DNA of 6,016 nucleotides from an uncultured Clostridium sp. (GTDB lineage Bacteria; Bacillota; Clostridia; Lachnospirales; Lachnospiraceae): contig CANRXD010000118.1 in the NCBI GenBank assembly GCA_947643685.1, forward strand, positions 1-6,016. The letters run 5' to 3'. The notes beneath the pieces are model-generated. The model was not told the origin of the DNA, ran no database searches, and saw only the letters and a list, made by a program, of their open reading frames with translations. The first letter of the stretch is position 1. Every line of letters starts with the position of its first letter. Positions 1-6,016 of the stretch are shown one piece after another. A program made the translations under genes and the position numbers.

Positions 1-857
1 CCCTGGCCGCCTCTGTGCTGGCTGCGGTCTGCTCCCGCCACTTTACCAGACCCATCTATAAAATCCGGGATGCCATTGAAAAGCTGTCCGAAAGTGATTT
101 TTCCGTCCACCTGGATACCTCCGGGCAGGATGAGATCGGAAAACTGTCGGCTGCTGTCAATGTTTTGAAAGAAAATCTGGAACAGGTAGATGTGCTCCGC
201 AGGGAAGTAATCGCCAACGTGTCCCATGAGCTCAAATCTCCTTTAGCTCTCATTTCCGGCTATGCGGAGATGGTGAGGGACATTGACTGGAGAGATGACA
301 AAAAAAGGGAAGATGATCTGAATCTGATTCTCCAGGAATCCGGACGGATGAGCGAAATGGTCAATGACATTCTGGATTATTCCAAGCTGCAGTCCGGTTA
401 CACAAAACTAAATCTGGAATCTTTCGATATCTGCGAACTGGCAGAGGCGGAAGCCTTCCGCTGCAGGGCCAAAGCCGCTGAATACCAGATCCGGCTGGAA
501 TTCCATCACCCGATGGACTCTCTTACCGTTCAGGCAGATGCCCTGAAATTAAGCCAGGTCCTCCGGAATCTCCTTTACAACGCCATTAACCACACGCCGG
601 AAGGGGGCGTCATTACCATAGACATCTCACCGAAAGATGGCCGTTTTCGCCTGTCGGTCAGCAATCCCGGAGCGTTCATTCCAGAAGAGGACAGAAAAAT
701 TATCTGGGAGCGGTACCAGCGAAGTCAGCATCAAAATGGCCGACACCTGGGTACAGGAATCGGCCTTTCCATCGTAAGTACAATTTTAACCGCCCATCAG
801 ATGCCCTATGGCGTAGACTGTAAGAATGGGCAAACCATCTTCTGGTTTGAATTCTAG
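1..857 (+). CDS. Sensor histidine kinase, C-terminal part (HAMP-HisKA-HATPase), cut at left edge
   Basis: This is a membrane sensor kinase that autophosphorylates on histidine and passes the phosphate to a response regulator. The frame is open from base 3 and begins LAASVLAAV, which looks like the end of the last membrane helix, so the GTG at 15 is an internal codon and the sensor half lies off-window. Numbering from that GTG, a HAMP linker follows (about 9-58, with the conserved Pro of TRPIYKI and DEIG at 39-42). Next is the HisKA dimerisation helix with phospho-acceptor His71 in HELKSPL (codon 225-227). The ATPase domain has the N box NLLYNA (185-190), an F-box-like IWERYQR (230-236) and G2 box GTGIGL (246-251). 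The G1 box is degenerate: SNPGAFIP replaces DxGxGI. A partner response regulator is expected just upstream but is not visible. The specific stimulus cannot be told. Confidence 0.93.
   Translation, partial: LAASVLAAVCSRHFTRPIYKIRDAIEKLSESDFSVHLDTSGQDEIGKLSAAVNVLKENLEQVDVLRREVIANVSHELKSPLALISGYAEMVRDIDWRDDKKREDDLNLILQESGRMSEMVNDILDYSKLQSGYTKLNLESFDICELAEAEAFRCRAKAAEYQIRLEFHHPMDSLTVQADALKLSQVLRNLLYNAINHTPEGGVITIDISPKDGRFRLSVSNPGAFIPEEDRKIIWERYQRSQHQNGRHLGTGIGLSIVSTILTAHQMPYGVDCKNGQTIFWFEF
854..857. other. Shared CTAG: overlapping stop codons of two convergent genes
   Basis: The palindrome CTAG supplies TAG to the + strand kinase (855-857) and TAG to the - strand Lrp gene (854-856 read in reverse). 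The coding regions therefore overlap tail to tail by four bases, and there is no non-coding space for a conventional terminator between them. I see no convincing GC-rich hairpin with a T-run in the adjoining coding sequence on either side. Confidence 0.97.
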
Positions 858-1294
858 TTTTCCTGCACCTGGATTCCCCTTGGCCCCACATGGGTGGCAA
901 AAACGATCTGGGTGCTTGTCTTTCCAAACTTCTGAAGCTGGCCTAAGAAGGTATCAAGCTGCATGGTGCTTTCAAAGGCCACTTTCATAATCACGGAATA
1001 TTCACCGGTAACGCTGCTGCATTCAAGAATGTTCGGAATATTCTCTGCGTATTTATAGAATTTCTGCTTATCCTCCGGCAAAACGTTCAGATTGATGAAG
1101 GCTATAATATGGTATCCTAATTTCGTGGGATTCACCTGAGCCTGGTAAGCCGTGATGATATTGTCCTTCTCCAGCTTTTCAATTCTTGCCGACACTGCAG
1201 GAGAAGAAAGGAACGTCTTTTCTGCAATGGTCTTTAAGGATGTTCTTGCATTCTGCTGCAAAATCTGAAGTATTTCCCTGTCAATATGGTCCAT
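854..1294 (-). CDS. Lrp/AsnC-family transcriptional regulator
   Basis: This 146-residue DNA-binding regulator has the usual size and two-domain build of the Lrp/AsnC ('feast/famine') family. An N-terminal winged helix-turn-helix covers about residues 1-50: MDHIDREILQILQQNART, then recognition helix SSPAVSARIEKLEK at 31-44. A C-terminal RAM-type effector and oligomerisation domain covers about 62-140, with the family's hydrophobic strand IIAFINLNV and a TGEYSVIMKV segment (96-105) where the family usually has G-[DE]-Y-D. Known relatives sense amino acids and act as dimers to octamers; the ligand here is unknown. The ATG is preceded by AAAGGAG seven bases upstream (1302-1308), which fixes the start. 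It sits 40 bases after dapF on the same strand and is probably the last gene of that operon. Its stop overlaps the stop of the convergent kinase gene. Control of dapF or lysine metabolism is only a positional guess. Confidence 0.93.
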   Translation of the reverse strand: MDHIDREILQILQQNARTSLKTIAEKTFLSSPAVSARIEKLEKDNIITAYQAQVNPTKLGYHIIAFINLNVLPEDKQKFYKYAENIPNILECSSVTGEYSVIMKVAFESTMQLDTFLGQLQKFGKTSTQIVFATHVGPRGIQVQEN

Positions 1295-1301
1295 GATCCT
1301 T

Positions 1302-1308
1302 CTCCTTT
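1302..1308 (-). promoter_or_regulatory. Ribosome binding site of the Lrp/AsnC gene
   Basis: On the - strand this reads AAAGGAG, seven bases before the ATG at 1294. It is a near-consensus Shine-Dalgarno site and supports independent initiation. A small 5-bp hairpin (GCTGC at 1317-1321 with GCAGC at 1325-1329, 3-base loop) lies just upstream in the 40-base gap after dapF. It has no T-run, so I do not call it a terminator. Confidence 0.85.
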
Positions 1309-1334
1309 ATCCCGCTGCTGCATTGCAGCCAGTA

Positions 1335-2135
1335 TTACAATTCTATTTCCCCGTGGAATACCTCAGTGGCAGGTCCCGTCATGTAGACCGTGTCTTTCTC
1401 CCTGTCCCAGCGGATGGAAAGGGTTCCGCCCAGGAGGGCCACCTCCACCTCCGGTTCTGTTTTTCCGTTTAACACGCAGGAAACGGCCACGGCACAGGCA
1501 CCTGTTCCGCAGGCTAAAGTTTCCCCGGAGCCCCGCTCCCATACCCGCATGGACACATGTTTTCTGTCCTTCACTTCAACAAACTCTGTATTGGTTCTGT
1601 CCGGGAACTTCTCATGGACCTCAAAATATGGGCCGACTGCTTCCATTTCCAGGTTCTTCACATCGTCCATAAACACCACGGCATGGGGATTCCCCATGGA
1701 AATCCCTGTATAAAAGTATTCCCGGCCGCAGACGGTAATGGATTCACCAATTTCGGAGGTGCAGACCGGCTTTCCCATATCCACAGTTACCGTCTCCACC
1801 TTACCGTCCTTTACATGGAGACTCAGATGTTTTATTCCCGCCGCTGTCTCCACGTCAATTTCTGTCTTATCCACAATCCCGTGATCGTACACATATTTTC
1901 CCACACAGCGGATTCCATTCCCGCACATCGCGCTTCTGGAACCGTCCAGATTGTACATATCCATCCGGCAGTCTGCAATCCCGGACGGTTTTATGAGAAT
2001 CAGGCCATCGGAACCGATTCCAAAATTCCGGTTGCTGACTTTCACTGCCATCTCAGAGGGATTCTCCACTGTCTCCTCAAAGCAGTTCACATAGACATAA
2101 TCATTTCCGATTCCCTGCATTTTTGTAAATTTCAT
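1335..2135 (-). CDS. dapF: Diaminopimelate epimerase
   Basis: DapF interconverts LL- and meso-diaminopimelate in the cytoplasm, the step before lysine formation and the source of meso-DAP for peptidoglycan. The protein is 266 residues, close to the family's usual 270-280. It has the two mirror-symmetric halves with both catalytic cysteines: Cys71 in SAMCGNGIRC and Cys209 in TLACGTGACA. It also has the N-terminal MQGIGNDYVYV, FGIGSDGLI (38-46), SMGNPHAVVF (146-155) and RVWERGSGETLACG (197-210) signatures. No key residue appears to be missing. The start ATG lies three bases after the ArsR-family gene's stop, with GGAG (2144-2147) inside that gene's tail, so the two are tightly, probably translationally, coupled. 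Identification is from remembered family motifs, all of which are visible. Confidence 0.98.
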   Translation of the reverse strand: MKFTKMQGIGNDYVYVNCFEETVENPSEMAVKVSNRNFGIGSDGLILIKPSGIADCRMDMYNLDGSRSAMCGNGIRCVGKYVYDHGIVDKTEIDVETAAGIKHLSLHVKDGKVETVTVDMGKPVCTSEIGESITVCGREYFYTGISMGNPHAVVFMDDVKNLEMEAVGPYFEVHEKFPDRTNTEFVEVKDRKHVSMRVWERGSGETLACGTGACAVAVSCVLNGKTEPEVEVALLGGTLSIRWDREKDTVYMTGPATEVFHGEIEL

Positions 2136-2138
2136 GAT

Positions 2139-2510
2139 TTATTCTCCAATATGTTCCATCCCCTGTGCGAGGATTGTTTCTATGTGGCTGTCAGCCAGGG
2201 AATAGAGAACACTCTTACCGTCCCTGCGGAATTTTACCAGCCGCATCTGTTTTAAAATCCTGAGCTGGTGGGAAATGGCAGACTGCCCCATTTGAAGAAG
2301 ACTGGCAATATCGCAGACGCAAAGTTCCGACTGGCTTAGGGCATAGAGAATGCGGATTCTGGTGGAGTCCCCGAACACCCGGAAAAATTCCGCCAGGTTC
2401 TGAAGCTCCTGGCCCTGGGGCATTACTTCCATGACCTGCTTTACTACCTGCTCATGTACATATATAAAATCACAGTGCGGAGCAATTTTTTCGTCTTCTT
2501 TCCTTCCCAC
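2139..2510 (-). CDS. ArsR/SmtB-family metal-sensing repressor (CadC/SmtB-like)
   Basis: This 123-residue winged-helix protein belongs to the ArsR/SmtB family, dimeric repressors that leave DNA when metal binds. The core is LAEFFRVFGDSTRIRILYAL (39-58), ELCVCDIASLL (62-72) and recognition helix SAISHQLRILKQM (77-89), followed by the wing FRRDGKSVLYSL. Two metal sites known from CadC and SmtB appear intact. The alpha3N-type site has Cys64 and Cys66 of ELCVCD, plus N-terminal His12/Cys13 and His19. The alpha5-type site has Asp107, His109, His120 and Glu123 with exactly the +2, +13, +16 spacing I recall for CadC. Zinc or cadmium is therefore the likely ligand (inference). The start is GTG; AAGGGG (2518-2523) lies seven bases upstream, and this start keeps the N-terminal Cys. 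It sits 27 bases after pfkA and 3 before dapF. No metal transporter is visible. Confidence 0.95.
   Translation of the reverse strand: MGRKEDEKIAPHCDFIYVHEQVVKQVMEVMPQGQELQNLAEFFRVFGDSTRIRILYALSQSELCVCDIASLLQMGQSAISHQLRILKQMRLVKFRRDGKSVLYSLADSHIETILAQGMEHIGE
2144..2147 (-). promoter_or_regulatory. dapF ribosome binding site inside the upstream gene
   Basis: The - strand reads TTGGAGAATAAATC before the dapF ATG. GGAG is eight bases upstream and lies within the last codons of the ArsR-family gene, whose stop is three bases from the dapF start. The arrangement implies that the two genes are translated from one message. Confidence 0.8.
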
Positions 2511-2517
2511 GTTCTGG

Positions 2518-2523
2518 CCCCTT
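2518..2523 (-). promoter_or_regulatory. Ribosome binding site supporting the GTG start of the ArsR-family gene
   Basis: The - strand reads AAGGGG, seven bases before the GTG at 2508-2510. It is weaker than the GGAGG-type sites of pfkA and the Lrp gene. The next in-frame ATG is at residue 27, which would remove the N-terminal metal-ligand candidates and has less support. Confidence 0.65.
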
Positions 2524-2531
2524 TCCGGAAA
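2522..2531. promoter_or_regulatory. 10-bp perfect palindrome before the ArsR-family gene (possible operator)
   Basis: TTTCCGGAAA is perfectly symmetric and sits in the 27-base gap between pfkA and the ArsR-family gene, overlapping the edge of its ribosome binding site. ArsR-family proteins often bind symmetric sites at their own promoters. Known SmtB/CadC operators are longer and AT-rich, and no promoter is evident here, so an operator role is a weak guess. Confidence 0.2.
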
Positions 2532-2537
2532 CCGTTT

Positions 2538-3608
<1,071 letters not shown>

Positions 3609-3610
3609 CT

Positions 3611-3627
3611 AAAAGCCTTCGGCTTTT
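3611..3627. terminator. Terminator-like hairpin AAAAGCC-TTC-GGCTTTT
   Basis: A 7-bp stem with a 3-base loop is followed by T-runs in both directions: six Ts on the + strand (four within the stem), four on the - strand. For the dnaE-pfkA direction it would be weak, perhaps letting part of the dnaE transcript through. For the + strand it is stronger, but no + strand gene lies nearby to need it. It may instead be one arm of the larger structured element. Confidence 0.35.
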
Positions 3628-3634
3628 TTCGCTT

Positions 3635-3650
3635 TGCGGCTGTCGCCGCA
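3635..3650. repeat. Small perfect hairpin (6-bp stem, 4-base loop)
   Basis: TGCGGC (3635-3640) pairs with GCCGCA (3645-3650). In the - strand RNA the loop is GACA, of GNNA type. It starts one base after the large hairpin and is probably part of the same element. Confidence 0.8.
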
Positions 3651-3651
3651 T

Positions 3652-3717
3652 GCAGGTGCACGCCGCAAACCCGCCTGATGTGCAAGCACATCATTCGGGT
3701 TTCCGGCGTACACCTGC
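3652..3717. repeat. Large imperfect inverted repeat (32-base arms, 2-base centre)
   Basis: The left arm 3652-3683 and right arm 3686-3717 pair at 28 of 32 positions. The mismatches are 3659/3710, 3666/3703, 3674/3695 and 3675/3694. The tip, TGATGTGC/GCACATCA, is a perfect 8-bp stem that as - strand RNA could form a G(CUUG)C tetraloop. On the - strand the 3659/3710 mismatch becomes a G-U wobble, raising the count to 29 of 32. No T-run follows on either strand, so it is not a simple intrinsic terminator. Confidence 0.92.
3656..3675. repeat. 20-bp direct repeat, copy 2 (part of the large hairpin arm)
   Basis: This copy is identical to 3580-3599 and lies inside the left arm of the large inverted repeat at 3652-3717. 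Because both copies can pair with the same right arm (about 3694-3713), the two pairings would exclude each other. Confidence 0.95.
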
Positions 3718-3742
3718 GCCCGGCTCATAGCTATAAAACATT

Positions 3743-6016
3743 TTAATCTATTTTTCCCTTGATTTCAATGGTTTTTTGCACAACTTTGACATTTTTTTCA
3801 CCAAGTATTCCATACAATACGGATAAAAGTGGATCACCGGCGTTTATGGACCAGTTTTCGGAGAGCCTTTTTAATTTTCTTTCTTCCTTTAAATACATTA
3901 TTACCCGGTCGTTTCCTTCTGAACTTCTTAAGGCGGCCATGACACTGTCTATTTGCCGGTCATAGTCGTTCTGGTTCTGGAACTGGAGCCATAACTCATT
4001 GGGGATGTTCTGGAAGGGAATGATCTCCTCGCAGATCAGCTTTCCTGCCGGGTCGTCTCCGATGGAGACGCGCCCCCGCATGAATACCTTGGCCTCTTCT
4101 GTCAGATTTTGCTTGTGTTTTTCGTAAATCTTTGGAAAGATCAGCGCTTCCACGGTTCCTACCATATCTTCTAAGGAAACGAAGGCCATCAGCTGGTTCT
4201 TCCTGGTAGTCTTTACTTTTTTGGCCGTTATCATTCCTCCCAGAACCACACTGGAGCCGTCTTTTGCCACGGTTTTTCCATCCTCATCCACAATGAAATC
4301 CGAGGTTTTGGCTGTCACGTTTTTCTGCCAGATCTCCTGATATTCCTCCATGGGATGGCCGCTTACATAAATGCCCAGGGTTTCTTTTTCAAAGGCCAGA
4401 AGCATTTCTTTTTCAAATTCACCCACCTTTGGAAATACGATCTGGAAACTTGTCTTTTCCTCCTCCGGAGCAATGTCGAAAAGACTTAACTGCCCCTCCA
4501 TTACGAATTTTTTCTCCCGCGCCTTGTTTTCCAGAAGCTCTGCTGAGACGTAAAGCTTCTGTTTTCTGGTTCCCGGAAGGGAATCCAGAGCTCCGGATTT
4601 TATGAAGCTCTCAAGTGTTCTCTTATTGACTTCCTTATTGGACATTCTGGTCACAAAATCTTCCAGGGTGGAAAAAGGTCCGCCGTTTTCCCTCTCCTTT
4701 ATGATTACCTCCACCACCGAGCGGCCCACGCTTTTTATGGCGGAAAGGCCATAGCGGATTCCGTTTCCGGATACGGAAAAGTCCCCGTATCCCTCATTGA
4801 TATCCGGCGGCAGAATGGCAATTCCCATGTTCCGGCAGGCCAGAATATATTCAGACACCTTTGTCGCATTATCCATCACCGAGGTCATGAGCGCCGCCAT
4901 GAACTCCCGGGGGTAATAATATTTTAAATAAGCAGTCTGGAATGCAACCACCGCATAGGCGGCCGCATGGGACTTGTTGAAGGCGTATTTCGCAAAGTCT
5001 GTCATGTCGTCATAAATCTGGTTGGCAGTGGCCTCGGGGATTCCATTGGCAACACAGCCCCTGACGCCTTCGTCCTCATTCCCATATACAAAGTTCTGGC
5101 GCTCTTTTTCCATCACCGACGCTTTTTTCTTGGACATGGCACGGCGCACCAAATCGCTCCGTCCCAGGGTATAACCTGCCAGATCCCTTACGATCTGCAT
5201 AACCTGTTCCTGATAAACAATACAGCCATAGGTAGGGCTTAAGATCGGCTCAAGCTGAGGACAGGTATAGGTAACGGAGGCCGGATCGTTTTTGCCCTTT
5301 AAGTATTTTGGAATGAAATCCATGGGACCCGGGCGGTACAGGGAAATACCGGCGATGATGTCCTCTAAGCTGGTGGGCTTTAACTCCTTCATGAAGGTTT
5401 TAAATCCTCCGCTTTCCAGCTGGAACACGCCCTCGTTTTTTCCCGTGCCGATGGCTTCCATAACCTTCTGGTCGTTATAGTCAATATGGTCCAGATCCAG
5501 CCTGATCCCATAGTCCTTCTCAATCATATGAACGGCATCCCGGATTACCGTCAGTGTCCGAAGGCCCAGAAAATCCATCTTTAAAAGCCCCAGCTCTTCC
5601 AGGGTTGTCATGGTAAACTGGGTGGTGATCGTTCCGTCCGCTCCTCTGGATAAGGGGACATATTCATCGATGGATGTACGGCTTATGACCACTCCGGCCG
5701 CATGCATGGAGGTATGTCTGGGAAGCCCTTCAAGCCGCATGGACATGTCAATGAGCTTCTTCACCTGCTCGTCCGTATCATAAAGTGCCTTAAGCTCCGG
5801 ATTCTTCTTAAGTGCCAGCTCCAAAGTAATATTAAGCTCCGCAGGGACCATTTTTGACACCTGGTCGCATAAGCTGTACGGCAGGTCCATAACGCGGCCC
5901 ACATCCCGGATCACACCGCGGGCCGCCAGGGTACCGAAGGTGACAATCTGGGCCACCTGGTCCTTCCCGTACTTTTCCACCACATAATCTATGACCTCCT
6001 GCCGCCTTTCATAACA
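3743..6016 (-). CDS. dnaE: DNA polymerase III subunit alpha, C-terminal two-thirds, cut at right edge
   Basis: DnaE copies DNA; in Firmicutes it usually works beside PolC, extending primers. The frame stays open to the window edge (first visible residues CYERRQEVIDYV), so the GTG at 5983 is internal. By comparison with the family, the edge falls right after the PDIDxDF motif that carries two of the three catalytic aspartates. Numbering from that GTG, visible parts are ITFGT-like IVTFGTLAARGVIRDVGR (13-30), the third catalytic Asp137 in LLKMDFLGLRTLT, YRPGPMDFIPKYL (216-228), YQEQVMQIV (257-265), FNKSHAAAYA (335-344), a helix-hairpin-helix region (about 400-470), and QLSLF (498-502, bases 4478-4492), a consensus sliding-clamp motif. 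An OB fold (about 575-655) and a short C-terminal domain follow. Ends normally at TAA 227 bases before pfkA. No PHP or proofreading part can be seen here. Confidence 0.97.
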   Translation of the reverse strand, partial: CYERRQEVIDYVVEKYGKDQVAQIVTFGTLAARGVIRDVGRVMDLPYSLCDQVSKMVPAELNITLELALKKNPELKALYDTDEQVKKLIDMSMRLEGLPRHTSMHAAGVVISRTSIDEYVPLSRGADGTITTQFTMTTLEELGLLKMDFLGLRTLTVIRDAVHMIEKDYGIRLDLDHIDYNDQKVMEAIGTGKNEGVFQLESGGFKTFMKELKPTSLEDIIAGISLYRPGPMDFIPKYLKGKNDPASVTYTCPQLEPILSPTYGCIVYQEQVMQIVRDLAGYTLGRSDLVRRAMSKKKASVMEKERQNFVYGNEDEGVRGCVANGIPEATANQIYDDMTDFAKYAFNKSHAAAYAVVAFQTAYLKYYYPREFMAALMTSVMDNATKVSEYILACRNMGIAILPPDINEGYGDFSVSGNGIRYGLSAIKSVGRSVVEVIIKERENGGPFSTLEDFVTRMSNKEVNKRTLESFIKSGALDSLPGTRKQKLYVSAELLENKAREKKFVMEGQLSLFDIAPEEEKTSFQIVFPKVGEFEKEMLLAFEKETLGIYVSGHPMEEYQEIWQKNVTAKTSDFIVDEDGKTVAKDGSSVVLGGMITAKKVKTTRKNQLMAFVSLEDMVGTVEALIFPKIYEKHKQNLTEEAKVFMRGRVSIGDDPAGKLICEEIIPFQNIPNELWLQFQNQNDYDRQIDSVMAALRSSEGNDRVIMYLKEERKLKRLSENWSINAGDPLLSVLYGILGEKNVKVVQKTIEIKGKID

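Noticed and set aside
15..17. GTG at 15 as the true start of the histidine kinase
   Set aside because: The frame is open to the window edge, and a kinase starting here would lack its sensor and membrane segments. It is an internal Val codon at the end of a membrane helix.
1314..1329. Hairpin between dapF and the Lrp gene as a terminator
   Set aside because: The stem is only five base pairs and no T-run follows it in either direction.
1286..2255. Long open frames on the + strand opposite dapF
   Set aside because: They are antisense shadows of dapF, with low-complexity Pro/Ser/His-rich translations and no family signatures, while the - strand frame is a complete dapF.
5981..5983. GTG at 5983 as the dnaE start
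   Set aside because: The frame continues to the window edge with conserved CYERRQEVIDYV residues. A start here would omit the PHP domain and two catalytic aspartates.

Overview
The window reads as ordinary chromosomal sequence from a low- to mid-GC Firmicute. The best guess is a clostridial, Lachnospiraceae-like anaerobe. That rests on the dnaE-to-pfkA gene order, clostridial-style protein sequences (for example the long [17 protein letters not shown] stretch of the phosphofructokinase), strong GGAGG-type ribosome binding sites and roughly balanced base composition. The assignment is inference and no database was searched.

Layout. At the left edge (1-857, + strand) lies the C-terminal part of a membrane sensor histidine kinase: the end of a membrane segment, HAMP, HisKA and HATPase domains. 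Everything else is on the - strand and, read in its own direction from the right edge, runs dnaE (6016-3743, N-terminus off-window), a 227-base gap, pfkA (3515-2538), an ArsR/SmtB metal-sensor-type regulator (2510-2139), dapF (2135-1335) and an Lrp/AsnC regulator (1294-854). The last four genes are separated by only 3 to 40 bases, so they are probably co-transcribed. The histidine kinase and the Lrp gene converge and share a CTAG tetranucleotide that holds both stop codons, leaving no intergenic terminator.

How the genes fit together. DnaE is a replicative or accessory DNA polymerase III alpha subunit, PfkA is the committed step of glycolysis, and DapF makes meso-diaminopimelate for peptidoglycan and lysine. 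The ArsR-family protein keeps a complete set of residues matching both known zinc/cadmium sites of CadC/SmtB proteins, yet its operon partner is dapF and no metal pump is visible. The Lrp-type protein after dapF is a plausible amino-acid-responsive regulator. These regulatory links are inferred from position only.

The most unusual stretch is the dnaE-pfkA gap. About 160 bases of it (3571-3730) are 62.5% GC inside AT-rich flanks. They hold a 20-base direct repeat, a 32-base-arm hairpin and two smaller hairpins, and a 7-bp all-GC stem (3597-3603 with 3718-3724) can close all three hairpins into a four-way junction. It could be a dispersed palindromic repeat (REP/MITE-like) or a structured RNA element in the dnaE-pfkA transcript. 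I see no CRISPR array, tRNA, rRNA, transposase, phage gene or defence system.
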